This document shows, one piece after another, positions 1-11,224 of a DNA stretch of 64,000 bases. The position numbers were made by a program, and so were the translations under genes. This DNA comes from Diphasiastrum complanatum. Its lineage: Eukaryota > Streptophyta > Lycopodiopsida > Lycopodiales > Lycopodiaceae. Where the stretch lies: the NCBI GenBank assembly GCA_029204225.1, contig CM055100.1, positions 50,874,606 through 50,938,605 of the forward strand, in the 5' to 3' direction. The notes under the pieces are model-generated. The model did no database searches. It was given only the letters and a program-made list of their open reading frames with translations, and was not told the DNA's origin. Every line of letters starts with the position of its first letter. Position 1 is the first letter of the stretch.

Positions 1-24
1 ACATAGCATAGTTTTAAGGAGGAA

Positions 25-818
25 TGTTAATTTTGGCAAAACTAGCTATTGTAATTTGGTCATTTGACCTCATGAATATCATATGTACATATTTAGTTAC
101 ATGTTTCTTTCTTCATCATGCACTTATCAGCCCAAAATCGAGGTTATCCACATGTAGAAGTTTTTGAAAGTAATTTTTAAGAAGCCCAACTGTGTAAGTG
201 ATAATGCAATATAGCTAAGCTCCAACTGCAATATGTGACCAAACAACTATCTTTAACTATCATTTGGATAAGCCTAAATGGCATTCATAACTCGTATAAA
301 TAGTTGATCACTTTCTAGGTTAACTTCTTCTTATTCAGCTCTTTTGCATATTGATCCTAGAGATTATTATAGCACACCTACTGCTTATTAGCAAAGTGTC
401 AGACAGAATCAATCAGATACTCAGAGATAATTTCGAGTACACGGTTTCATCCGCTACTTATTGAATTAATCATACAATTTAATTGCATTCAGTATTATGT
501 CAAAATGATCGAATGCTTCTCTGTTCTATTATAATCTAATTATGTTCTTTTATAGTTTTGTCTGAATTGTCGAATACTGTGATATTCAATACAACAATGT
601 TTATTCTGTTATGTTTGTCTACAAAGTCAATCTAATTGATCCTGATGATTTCAAAGTTAGAATCACTTAGAATTCGAACATCACAATAGTCGTAATAGTT
701 TTGTTCGGATTTGATAGGCCTAGTCATGCATTAGGAGATGGATTATTTCATAGAGCCCAATAGTGCATCTATCGAATGTAGTCTTTTCTCTATCGAATAT
801 CATTTTCTTCTTCCAACA
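25..818 (+). repeat. 5' LTR of a deleted copia element
   Basis: From about position 165 this segment aligns by eye with 2170-2832, and both copies stop at the same ...TTCCAACA end. The decayed primer-binding site follows directly at 819. The first 140 bases do not match the other LTR well, so the true start is uncertain. A TGTTAA at 25 preceded by an AAGGAGGAA purine tract is one candidate start. Confidence 0.7.
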
Positions 819-830
819 TGGTATTAATAC
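819..830 (+). other. primer-binding site (tRNA-iMet), decayed
   Basis: The sequence TGGTATTAATAC immediately follows the LTR end. It keeps the TGGTAT start of the plant consensus TGGTATCAGAGC, so reverse transcription was probably primed by initiator tRNA-Met. Confidence 0.6.
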
Positions 831-954
831 AATAATTTCTAGTATTAGATCATTTTCATTGATTTTCAATTAAAGCGTTGCATGGTAACAATGTCTTGAT
901 ATTATCAGATACTATTTTTCATCTTAACTCATTGAATTATCAACAGACTAACTT

Positions 955-1160
955 CCAAATGCATTCACAAAATAATGTTGATCTTACCCTAGATAAGCTA
1001 AATGGATCCAAATATCTTTTGTAAAAATTTAAGATGAAGACCTTGCTAATTGCCAATGAGCTATGAGATGTTGTCACATAAATTGAATTGAAGCTTGAAG
1101 ATGACACAATCGACTCCAGAGGGAAATTGAAGGATGGTAAAGCTTTCATGCTAATCATTC
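955..1160 (+). pseudogene. copia gag N-terminal remnant
   Basis: The plus strand reads as the start of a copia Gag, with a KLNGSKYLL opening followed by KFKMKTLLIANEL and DVVT. This is the usual 'sequence to be bound, single-residue gap, inner helix' layout at the N-terminus of plant copia Gags. Stops replace the two expected tryptophans (after YLL and after ANEL). Only about 70 codons remain before the frame runs into a reverse transcriptase end, so most of gag, protease, integrase and reverse transcriptase has been deleted. It is non-functional. Confidence 0.6.
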
Positions 1161-1935
1161 TTAATGTATTATACAAGTTAGCTCACTCACCAATGGACCC
1201 ATGACTCAAATTGTTGAAGGATCAGGGTCCTCAGACAAAAGGAAAAAAGGAACAGGTGCAGAGTACCCATATCATTCGATAATAGGTTCTCTTATATATG
1301 GGATGATGTGTGTAGACCAAACATAGCTCTTCAGTTAGTTCCTTAAGTCAGTATATGGCTACTCCTAGTATTATACATTGGAAAGCTCTTATAAGAGTTA
1401 TGAAATACATTTGAACTACTATGGACCAATGCATCTGTTATGGAATTATCAACAATGACAAACTCAACATACTCAGTGTTTTTTGGTTGCAAGTTGGGTA
1501 GGGGATGTAGACACTCGTAGATCCACATTTGGATATACATTATTCCTCAATGGTGGTCCAATTTCATGGAATAGTTGCAAGAAAACCTCAGTAGCTCTAT
1601 CATCTACATAATCAGAGTATATTGTTGCCTCTCAATCGACAGTGTGGTTGCAAAGCTTACTATCGGATGTTTGTCTGAAATGGAATGCTCCGACAATTGT
1701 CTAATAAAAGTGCTATAGCTTTATCAACCAATCCCACGTTTCATTCCAGGAGTAAGCATATTGAAATCAAGTATCACTATGTCAGAATTATAGTTTTTGA
1801 CAAATAAGTAATCATGAGTACTGTTGAACATCAGACATGACAACATATATTTTTACGAAGGTGCTAAGCTTGGATGCACACAAGAGATTTTCTGCAAAGC
1901 TAAGTTTGAAGGTCAAGGCATTCATGGATTCAAAT
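1161..1935 (+). pseudogene. copia RT C-terminus and RNase H remnant
   Basis: After the deletion junction the plus strand reads in broken frames through the end of a copia reverse transcriptase (a KLLKDQGPQTK block, then YPYHSIIGSLIYGMMC). It continues with the connection region (HWKALIRVMKYI) and RNase H (NGGPISWNS, then SSTxSEY-like residues and [14 protein letters not shown]). Several stops and frameshifts interrupt it. The same RT-end block, with AHSSMEPG before KDQC, is present at 33640, so both belong to one copia family. RNase H would remove the RNA template during replication, but this copy cannot make a working protein. Confidence 0.7.
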
Positions 1936-1945
1936 TAAGGGGGAG
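1936..1945 (+). other. polypurine tract
   Basis: AAGGGGGAG lies directly before the TGTTGG that opens the 3' LTR. That is the expected place for the plus-strand primer. Confidence 0.7.
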
Positions 1946-2832
1946 TGTTGGTTTTTAACAAATAATCAATCTTTAATCTACATCCATTCATTTATCAAGT
2001 TCTGCAATAGTACTCACGTTTTTACACAGTCTGTAGAAATACATGGGAATGGCTAACAGTCATGTTCGACAATGACAAAGAGTATTGAAGGTGTTCAAAC
2101 TATAAAAAATTAACAAAACTTGTTTCCACTTGTTTTGAAGCTAACGACTTGTCCTAACAATTTTTGCAAGTAGTTTTCGGGAAGCCCAACTGAATAAGTG
2201 ACAACACAATATGGCTAAGCTCCAATTGTGATCTAAGCCTAAACAACATTCATAACTAGTAGAAATAGATTATTACTTTCTAGGTTAACTTCTTCTTCTC
2301 CAACTCTTTTGCATATTGATTCTAGAGATTAATATAGCGCATTGCTAGAATTCTTACTGCTTATTACCGGAAGTGTCAAACAGAGTCAATCAGATACTCA
2401 GAATAGTTTTGAGTATGCGGTTGCATCTACTACTGTTTTGTGCTCACGATTCTTCTGATTTGTACATGCTACTTATTGAATTGATCATACAATTTTGTCA
2501 TGTTCAGTATTATGTCAGAATGATCAAATGCTTCTCTCTTCTTTGTCATCTGATTATGTTCTCTTAGAGTTTTGTCTGAATTTTTGAATACCTCAATATT
2601 GTAATATTCGATACAAGAATGTTTATTCAGTTATGTTTGTCTACAAAATCAATCTAACAGTTTCTGATAATTTCAAAATTAGAATCACGTAACCTGACCA
2701 TAGTCACGATAGTTTTGTTCGAATTTGATATGCGTAGTCATGCATTAGGAGGAGGATTATTCCGTAGAGCCTGATAGTGCATCTATCGAATGCAACCTTT
2801 TCTCTATCAAGGATTCTTTCCTTCTTCCAACA
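1946..2832 (+). repeat. 3' LTR of the deleted copia element
   Basis: It starts TGTTGG after the polypurine tract and ends TTCCAACA, the same end as the LTR at 818. The two copies share most of their length beyond the first 200 bases, with many substitutions and small indels, so the insertion is old. Total element length is about 2.8 kb with only about 1.1 kb inside. Confidence 0.75.
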
Positions 2833-3265
2833 TAAACGATGGAGCTTTCCAATGTATTTTTCATCATAAAGAAAATCCAAAATAGTGAGGTTTTTTATCT
2901 TCCAATCTACATTGTTTTGTGATAGCAATCTTGCATTTATTTTGAAGCATTGTTCTTGATGGATTTTATGGTAGATTGAGTGAACTAACACCCGGTTATA
3001 TGCTATAAGAATCTGAATTTGATTGTGCTTAGTCATTTATAACATTCAAATCTCTAATTTTTATCAAGTACCTACAAAATGTTCTAAAATAATATTTTAT
3101 GCATTATTGTATACCTATGGATATCTCAATGGTTCATTTCAGATCCCTCCAATGGATTCGATCGAATTTAAGATAGATCCATTGGAAGGCTCCCAAAAAC
3201 ATTTCAAGTGATCGAGCTACCAAGCATAAAGTACTACGTTATAATGGCATTAAAAATGCATATTT
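2833..3265. other. no gene seen
   Basis: This stretch between the LTR and the next RNase H fragment is AT-rich with frequent stops on both strands. I see no recognisable protein or structure in it. Confidence 0.5.
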
Positions 3266-3660
3266 TTTCTTACAAGGATATACAAACTCGGATTGGAGAA
3301 GTGATACTGATTCAAGAAGATCAACCTCAATCTACTACTTTACTTTACCTATTGAACCAATTTCTTGGAACATTAGAAAGCAAAAGGCAATCTCTCTATC
3401 TTTGACTAAAGTCGAGTTTGTAGATGTCATATGGGCTACAAAGGAAACAATTTGGCTCATATTGCTTTTATTTAACTTGGATAATGTTTAATTGGCTCCT
3501 AATATCTTGTTGTGTGTCAATACTAGTTGTATAAATCTGTCTTTTATTGTAGATATCATTCCATGACAAAGCATATTTATGTTCAATTTATAATTTGTTA
3601 GATCATAGATAAATCTGCTAAATTTCTTCTAAGAGATAAGCATATTAAATTCAAAAAGAT
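3266..3660 (+). pseudogene. copia RNase H fragment of a second element
   Basis: Read with the right frame, the plus strand gives GYTNSDWRSDTDSRRSTS, then PIEPISWNIRKQKAISLS and a VEFVDVIWATKETIWL block. This is the canonical order in copia RNase H (DADWA.., SWxSKKQ..VALSSTEAEY, EAxWL). The catalytic STEAEY has become TKVEF, and stops follow, with a frayed SKHI-like region near 3570-3660. It has no LTR that I can attach, so it is an isolated relic distinct from the element at 25-2832. Confidence 0.65.
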
Positions 3661-5609
3661 GCTCAATATATAAATGTATTAGTTGATGTATTGTAGGAGG
3701 GCTCGTCCACTCCTACCCATTCTATGCAGCTTGTAAAAATACCTTGAATTCTACCACATTCAAAGACTTGCATTTTCTAATTATTTGTTGTAAACAATGG
3801 CAATCTGCCTAAATTAAGGAAAACCTACAATAGTCTCAATTCCTATAGAAATACTTGCAAGCTTGAATATAGAGCATCAAGTTTGCAAGGGCATTAATGT
3901 CATGTTCCTTTAAATCTGCCACAATTGCCATGAAGCAAGGAACATAAAATATGATAAAAGAAACAAAAGAGGTTTGAAAATATTGCTTCAATTACATGAA
4001 CGTAATTGTTTCACTCCAAAATCACAACACATAAGAGATGATAATATAGCAAGAATAGAGGTAGGCAGAAATGTTCATGTTGATCTCCACATTGAAATCT
4101 CGAATATCTCACAATCATGTGTTGTGGCACATGAACCTAGCAAGGAAGATTATGTAGGCTCGCATTTACAAGAGGAAGAGGAGGAAGAACTCCAAAAACA
4201 TCCTTAGAATTGATGTATGTGCCTATTCATAGGGAATGCCCATGTCTTAACTAAACTTAACTATTTTAAAGTTTGATTGGCCCTTGTTAAGTCTACTTCA
4301 AGCCCTTTTTGGCTTCTTAACCTTCATCAAGTCACTTTGAGGGGTCTAAAGAGGGAATGTCCTTCATTTTTTAGTCTAATAATTCCTTTTGGGCCCAACA
4401 AAGCTTATAATGGATATTGTGTGAAAATTGTCAACTAGTTTTCTAGCTTGCGGAGAGGAAAGAAAGTCCTAAGCAATTCACAACTTATTGGAGGACCTGC
4501 TTGTTTTAGTTGTAAATTGTACTACTAGATGTTTTATTTTGGCATTTTAATATTTTCAAGAAAAAAAAACTCTCTTCCTTGTTATTTTTTGTTTCACTAA
4601 GTGGAGTTGACAAGAAAGCAAATCTTTACCAGCACGCCATTACTTCTTGAAGGACTACATTCTAAATTTTATTCTTCGTGAATTTTATGTAGGTTTATTT
4701 ATATAAAGTTGTTTAGAAACTTCTTTACGAGCATTGGTCATGATTAGGCTTCAAGAGTTGAGGGGCATAAGTTACTTTCAATTGCAAAAGGGCATCTTCA
4801 AAGTTAAGCCTTTTTAAACAAAATAGCATCCTATTGGTATTGGGTGGTTGGTTTTCTTTTGTATTTTAACAACACTTCCCATAACCATACTCCTCTTTTC
4901 CTTGGCTTCCACACCCCATAGCGACATCATGCCATGCATTAGCTTTGCTTTGTTGCTAGCAAAATAAAAATTGAGCACTACAGAAACAAGAAACTTTGAC
5001 AAAGAGGTCATAGAATGGTGGGGTTATGAGCTCAGATGTAATATATACCAAAGACCACCCAATGTCACTTTATGAGCCTTCAAGGGTTTCATTTTGCCCT
5101 TGTTACTCGTATGACCTCGTGGGCTTTTCCTTGCCACATGATCCCTCTAGTGCACATACAAAGTACAATGTAGATGGTGGGCCAATGGTATGCATGTATG
5201 TCTTAGGAGGCATCAGTTGGAATAATAAATAGCCCCTTTTTGCTAATTCATTATTTTTGCAATGCGTACAATTTCAAATAAAGGGCAAGCGTGATGGGGC
5301 GCAACTTGCTAGAGGACATTGAAACTTGCTAGAACAAAAAATTTAGATATTAGGAAAAAATTCTGACAAAAAGAAAAATATGTTGGCTCACAATTTCATT
5401 GTATGTTGTGTTTGTCGTGTGCTACACAACGAGGGCTAGACTAGGCCTAGGCCAAGGGTAGGCTATACCAAGAGTGGGGAGCCCAAGGCCCTCAAAACCC
5501 CTTCATATAGAGCATTCCTTGGGTTGTATTCCTTGTTTTACTGTGTAAAAGGAGACTTGCTACATAGCATAAACATGCTTAGAAGGAACATGATGTTGGC
5601 ATAAAGAGC
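3661..5609. other. intergenic, one weak ORF
   Basis: There is no supported gene here. The longest plus-strand ORF (3974-4207, 77 codons) ends in a glutamate run and matches nothing I know. A second (5026-5232, 68 codons) is equally unconvincing. Both are within what chance gives in DNA of this composition. Confidence 0.5.
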
Positions 5610-5800
5610 TTACAAGTGTAACCTATTGGTGCTATAGTCATCACCACGTAAGCGCCATGCAACACAAAAATGTTACATGTGTAAACAATTGGTGTTGGAG
5701 TTATCACGCAAGAGCTATATAGATAGCAATAGGAGGTTATGGTTGTAACTCATTGGTGTTAAAGTCGTCACATAAGCATCTTGCAAGTTATGCAATAACC
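5610..5800. repeat. three-copy tandem repeat, 63/64-bp unit
   Basis: Copies start at 5610, 5673 and 5737, each opening TTAcaxxTGTAA and continuing with ATTGGTG and a variable TCAC..GTAAG-like stretch. The copies are clearly diverged. No coding role is visible. Confidence 0.65.
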
Positions 5801-5879
5801 CTAATGTAGCTCAAAAAAATAAAAGAAAAAAGCCCATAAGTTCTACTACACATTAGAATGGGATTTGTCCATTTGACCT

Positions 5880-6120
5880 AGAACCTGCTCACCCTAAGAG
5901 GCTCTTTCCATGTCCACCCCCTGACCCGGGTTGTGCGTTAGCTTCCATCACCCTTTCACCCGAGAAAATGGGTTCACCAGTTCTCTCCAAGAGCTGATCC
6001 TGGTGAAATATGCAAACACTCTCATTCGTTCACCAACTCGTGTTGTTGGTAGATGTCAGCATGCCCTGGTGAGAGGGTGAGCATGGAAAGGCGCTATAAT
6101 AGGCTCTTTGCATTCTTGGG
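5880..6120. repeat. possible small foldback element
   Basis: TGCTCACCCT near 5887 is the exact reverse complement of AGGGTGAGCA near 6073. A GGCTCTTTsCAT segment occurs at both ends. This could be a decayed miniature inverted-repeat element, but no target duplication is evident. Confidence 0.3.
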
Positions 6121-6349
6121 TGGAACCAACCATTCCTCTTCACATAAGGGCTGCCTAATTTTTAAGGGCACTCAAACATATCCTTTAGATAGATCATAAA
6201 CGATAAGGTAACTAAATGCCCTTCACGCTCTTAGAATTTTGCCTGTCATTGGAAGGCAAATAGGCTGTTTTGACGTGCGCTCGAAATTGCAAATGCCAAG
6301 CCTGGATATTGAATACGCCAAAAATAATTCAGAATATAAAATATACATA

Positions 6350-6700
6350 AATGGTGACGCGTGTCACCGCCGGACCTCAGAGATGACGTCAGAAACGTTG
6401 ACGTTTCAAGCTTACGTCCCCATCATTTAGTGCTGCTTTGATGGCTGCTGACGTATCCGTCAGGTTTTGTCGGCAGGCAGGAGACAGGATTGTGACATGG
6501 GTCACTTCACCTGACACACACACTCACTGTATTCAAATTTTGAATGGCGGTCCCGTTTCCCAAGGACCAAGTGGCACTGCGGCACCGCACCTTTCACCCC
6601 GCTCACTTGGATGAGCGCCACGTGTTACAATGCTTTATCCAATGGTGGTGGTATCTGTACCACACTCAGATAAGATGCGTTGCAAGTTGCAACGGCTCGT
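6350..6700. promoter_or_regulatory. ACGT-core-rich, GC-richer patch
   Basis: This patch is less AT-rich than its surroundings and holds TGACGTCA (6384), further TGACG cores (6399, 6449), an inverted repeat GGTGAC-GCGT-GTCACC (6353-6368) and a GCCACGTGTTA G-box-like site near 6616. These are typical plant bZIP/bHLH target cores. No gene start is visible beside it, so a promoter role is only suggested. Confidence 0.3.
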
Positions 6701-6895
6701 GAGTTTGAATATGGGAGAAAGCCTAAAATGTCCATATAATATATTCCAATTTCCATGCCCTAGTCCCTAGGGGACATGCCCTTTTTTTTTCCCGATATGG
6801 GACATGCCCTTTAGTGTTCTGAAACCTTTTTGAGGTTTCCGGATATGTGAATAAGTTCTTATGCCTCATATGTGACAAGCTCTTACTTGCTGGTT

Positions 6896-7279
6896 TTTAG
6901 TTTAGTCATGGCGCCTCATTGACTAAGACTTTGGTCACGGTGCTCAGTGCTCACTCAATGAGAGTTTAGTCATAGTGCCTCACTAAGTGAGAGTTTGGTC
7001 ATGGTGCTCAGTGCTAACTCAATGAGAGTTTAGTCATGGTGCCTCAATGCCCAAGAGTTTGGTCCTGGTGCTCAGTGCTCACTCAATGAGAGTTTAGTCA
7101 TGGTGCCTCACTACCTGAGAGTTTGGTCCTGGTGCTCAGTGCTCACTCAATGAGAGTTTAGTCATGGTGCCTCACTAACTGAGAGTTTGGTCCTGGTGCT
7201 CAGTGCTCACTCAATGAGAGTTTAGTCATGGTGCCTCACTAACTGAGAGTTTGGTCCTGGTGCTCACTCAATGAGAGTT
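6896..7279. repeat. 64-bp minisatellite, about six copies
   Basis: GAGAGTTTAG recurs at 6960, 7024, 7088, 7152 and 7216, exactly 64 bases apart, with an eroded copy at about 6896 and a shortened last unit. Each unit has two related halves (TTTAGTCATGGTGCCTCAC and TTTGGTCCTGGTGCTCAGT), so the 64-mer arose from an older duplication of a roughly 30-bp unit. The central copies are nearly identical. Confidence 0.9.
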
Positions 7280-7623
7280 CTCGTAAAAAATGTTTTTTAT
7301 AACCTTATAAAAAATCTTTTAACTTATAATGCACAGGTGTTTTCTAAAATTAGACTAAAATAAATTGTTGGGCTGATTTCTAATCATTTTAAGTTCTATT
7401 TTTCATCAATATTTAAACATGAAAAAAAACCTTTTATAAAAAAAATTTCTTTTTAAAAAACCTTAAACAATCTATACAAAGCATTTGACAATCAATATTT
7501 AAAACTAGCATTGATTTAAAACTAGAACAATAAACACAATGTCAAATCAACTTAATACTAGCCTCAAATCTCAAATCTTAACACTAGACTCTAAGTAGAT
7601 TTCATAATCTATTATGTATTAAG
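7280..7623. other. AT-rich intergenic
   Basis: A-rich and T-rich runs dominate this stretch. I see no gene or structured element. Confidence 0.5.
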
Positions 7624-7745
7624 TAATGGCCACTGGGAGGGCCATTAGCATAAATAATTTGGGACCCGGGCAGCAAGTGGCGGAGGCCGCAAGTTGCCTG
7701 GGGACCGAATTATTTAAGGTAATGGCCTGACCAATGGACCATTAC
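7624..7745. repeat. three-hairpin foldback (MITE-like)
   Basis: Three hairpins sit in a row: TAATGGCC/GGCCATTA (7624-7647), a long imperfect one with arms starting AATAATT (7653-7715), and GTAATGGCC/GGACCATTAC (7719-7745). The outer hairpins share the TAATGGCC core, so the whole block is also roughly self-complementary. This is typical of a miniature foldback transposon or a similar structured repeat. Confidence 0.55.
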
Positions 7746-7791
7746 CTCACGTAATTAACATTATATTGATTTTATGGGCTCTCTTTTTACG

Positions 7792-7793
<2 letters not shown>

Positions 7794-7848
<55 letters not shown>
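7794..7848. repeat. (CT)n microsatellite
   Basis: An uninterrupted CT dinucleotide run of about 55 bases. Unlike the GA/CT runs at 59423 and 62141, no LINE 3' end adjoins it. Confidence 0.95.
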
Positions 7849-7851
<3 letters not shown>

Positions 7852-8769
7852 CCAACAATCTCCCTCCCTCCCTCCGTAGGCACTAGGCCTCTCTGTTTCT
7901 CTCACGAACAAAAATTTTGGGGCCCTATAAAATAATACATGGCCCAAAAAGGTTATAAAAATCAATAGAATGGCAATTACGTATAGATTGAACTTTGAAG
8001 ACTTAACTTTAAAGCCACAAAAAACCTTTTTGTTTACATTTGTAATAGGTAAAAAACTTACATAGAGAATTAAAAAAAATTATTGACCCTAAATCTAGCC
8101 AAATTCATAAACCTACAAACTTAAAACAAAGAGATGAAATGTCAAATGTAACAATTTGGGTTGTTTGTATTTGTCAGTGGAGTTGTCATAAAATCTCAGT
8201 GCTACAATAATCGAAGGGTGACGGAAATATGTAAAACACTTATTTTCGCAGTGTTATACATTATAAGTTTCTCACCATTTGATTGCTTGGAATTTGGGCA
8301 CCTCCATTGTCACCACAAGTGAATTGTATAATATGTTGATCCCCCTTCGAAGTTGCTTATTGGCACTAGAGTGGATGACAGGTAATGCCGCTCCAATCTT
8401 TGTGTGACATGTGGTGTTGCTGCATGGGCCTTGCCCTAGGCTAGTGCCAGCACAAACCGCCAAAATCCTATCCGTGCCCCTTGAATTGTGCACCCCAGAT
8501 TTGTTTGGCCGCACTTGAATTTTTCATGAGCACCATGACTTTTGTGGGCACTGAAATTTGACATTCACTCGCACACGCTATAAAAGGGTTATAGTTTTAA
8601 GTTTCAATAGGCAAATTGTTTTTGCAAGGTTTGCTTTTAGGGCAATGTCCTTCCCTACCTCAAGTGCCACATGGTCTCTCGAAATAAAAAAGAAAGCATG
8701 GTGATCGATGAAGTGAGATAGGCACAATCAACTCCATGCCAATAAGCGACAGAGCATACCCTCGACCCT

Positions 8770-8771
<2 letters not shown>
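7849..8771. other. intergenic, no supported gene
   Basis: An 80-codon minus-strand ORF (8272-8514) with several cysteines is present, but I recognise no family in it and there is no supporting context. Confidence 0.4.
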
Positions 8772-8800
<29 letters not shown>

Positions 8801-8811
8801 CAGGGGCCATC
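8772..8811. repeat. poly-C tract, 40 bases
   Basis: Forty consecutive cytosines follow CCCTTG and precede AGGGGCC. The other strand is a G40 run able in principle to form G-quadruplexes. Exact length may be affected by polymerase slippage or assembly. Confidence 0.9.
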
Positions 8812-9073
8812 ACAAATTGAACGTATTGGGGGCTTTTGGACTTGCTCGGGGGTGAAGGAACTTTAGCAAGTGTGTTCTGGGCAACTACATAGTGTTATGC
8901 CCAAGTGATACTTGTGCTTGGTCTCATGGTGGTTTAGTAAATAAAGGTACCTAATACTAAGATGTACAAAGCTACTAAGGAGAAAGACAATATTTTATGT
9001 CACTTCAATTCCACATGGAAGTGGAGTCAAATGCAACATTTTGGTATAGAACAACTTTGATAGAATCAAGAAA

Positions 9074-9313
9074 TTGAAACCTTCTAAAGTCGATCTCTTC
9101 ACTAACAAAATTCTTTTTCATGGCCTACCCCTTAAGTGCTTCTACAAAGGTGATGTAGACAAATCCCACAACAATTATCATAGCTCTGAAGAAATTTTTA
9201 CTCATGTTTTCTTTGAATGTAACTCTAGATTTTGGATTGATCTCCTTATTGCATTTACGCATGTGTTTCATGTCCTCTATTTATTCAGTTTGACGTTGTG
9301 CATTGTTTTCTAA
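9074..9313 (+). pseudogene. possible LINE C-terminal zinc-binding remnant
   Basis: An open stretch of 79 codons reads FTNKILFHGLPL early on and SEEIFTHVFFECNSRFWID later. The second block resembles the E-x-HLFFECPxxxxxW pattern at the end of the zinc-binding region that follows reverse transcriptase in plant L1-type LINEs. The preceding cysteine pair is not recognisable and no reverse transcriptase is visible upstream, so this is a weak call. It may be a chance ORF. Confidence 0.25.
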
Positions 9314-11224
9314 AGAATGAGTGAAGTTGAGACTGTATTTATTGCATTCAATTCAAAGGACACCAAATTTCTTGTCCTTTGTGGCAATGAGAAGAAGATG
9401 GATATGAATGGAATAATAGGAGATGTCAACATTTTCTATTAATATTCTATTAATAGGAATGTATAGCTGATCTCTTGAGTTGAACATTTTAGATTATGTA
9501 GTATTCTAGATCCATCGTAGGTTTTGGAGGCGGATATAATGGATGAAGTTCTTGTAAGTGAAGGAGAATGTACATATTTAGTAAGTATATCCTAGTATTA
9601 ATACAAGAAAAAATAAAAGACCTCTTTGTATGCTTATGGAATATAGTTTTTTCCAACTTTTTATATGTTATAGTATAGCCTTTGGCAACAACTATAGACT
9701 TATCTTTTTGGTCAAATGTCTCTTCCCTCCCTCTCTATTTGAAGCATCATGTTCAAGAAAGTCAAAATTATTACTACTAAGAATAATGACGATTTATCTT
9801 GGCAAGTTTTCAAGTAACTCTTATGTGGCAGTTATGGCTAGCGAGAAATTAGGTAGTGTTTGTAGATGCTAGATACACTCTCACTTATGCAGCATGCAAA
9901 AACTGCATTTGATCTTATCAAGGTTTTTGTCGCATATCAGTAATAGATGCAACAATGTTCATAAGCGAGCAAACTTTTAGCTGTATTTCTAGTTTTCATA
10001 TTAGCAAACCTTAGATCTTTTTTGCTAAGTATATTCAAAAGTCCTACATTGAAAATATCAATGTGAGAGCACCCCTTCAATAAAAAAGTTTGTTTATTGA
10101 TTTGTATTGGCGCAACTTGAGGGCTACTTTGGCATTTGTACAAATGTGTATTTATTTACAGGTCTTTGTATAATGAGCTTGTTGAATTGGCCCTAGAGAG
10201 TATATGATTCTCCACTCTAGAGTGAACTCTTTTACCATGTGACCCCACAAAGTTCGATACAATATCCAAATCTTTCTAGCCAAAGTTTTATGTTCCAAGT
10301 GATATAAAGGACAAGATCAAGGCCCATTCATTTTGAAGGAGAAGGGAGTGATTAAGAGTTGTAATGAAAGGACTCTATAGTTAGAGAAGCTTATTTTTTA
10401 TGTGGTAAGGAAATCCTTATGTGTGTGGTGCTCAAGGAGAGCTCAAGAAGAATTGCAAAGTCTTAATAGTGTGCAAACTAAATTGAAGTTTCATCGATTG
10501 ATCTAAATGATAAAACTAGCGAAAAAGGAGGTTTTGAAAACCCTAGCTAGAAATGTAAATAAAACATACGTAAGTAGTAAAAAAAAATAGGAAGAAAACT
10601 TTGTCAATAAACAGAATTTTGACAAGTGCAACATATGAGACCTTGGAAGTCATATTGATTACCTACCTTTCATATTGATGTAAGAAATAGTGCATTTTCT
10701 TTGGATGCCCATAACTTTTGGCCTATTACTCCATTTGAGGCTGTCCAAAAGCAAAAATCCTCTAAATTAAGGGCATAAAAGGATTGTACCTACAAGTACA
10801 ACTTCTCTTAGACAAAGTGATTGCCAAATCGTGAGGAGAAAGTGCATTAGAGGGCAAACCATACCATTTTAGGGGCAAGGTAGCTAGTAATCCCGCATTG
10901 GAGGGATTTTCAAGAAATCCACCAGATTTGGCAAGTTAGGCCATATCAAGCAATGGGAAGGCCTGAAATTTTTTGATCAGAATTTGAAGTTGACTTTTGA
11001 GTCTTCTAATTGCTCTAAAAGCTCTTCATTTGGTCTCATTAAGGTGTTATAGGAGTATTTTTTGGCAGGATGGCAGGATTAGGGAAATTTGTGCTTGGCA
11101 ATCACAGTGGAACACACATAAGAAAATAGAGAATTTGAATTAAGATGATCAGATCACGATCTTGTGCCCGAGAATGGTTCATAGTAATAGCGCACTTTGT
11201 GTTGTGACCGTATTATGCTAGTTA
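9314..11224. other. intergenic, no supported gene
   Basis: About 1.9 kb of AT-rich sequence with short ORFs on both strands. None shows a recognisable motif, and no clear repeat stands out. Confidence 0.5.

Noticed and set aside
2704-3036. 110-codon minus-strand ORF
   Set aside because: It overlaps the 3' LTR end antisense and has no motif; a chance ORF.
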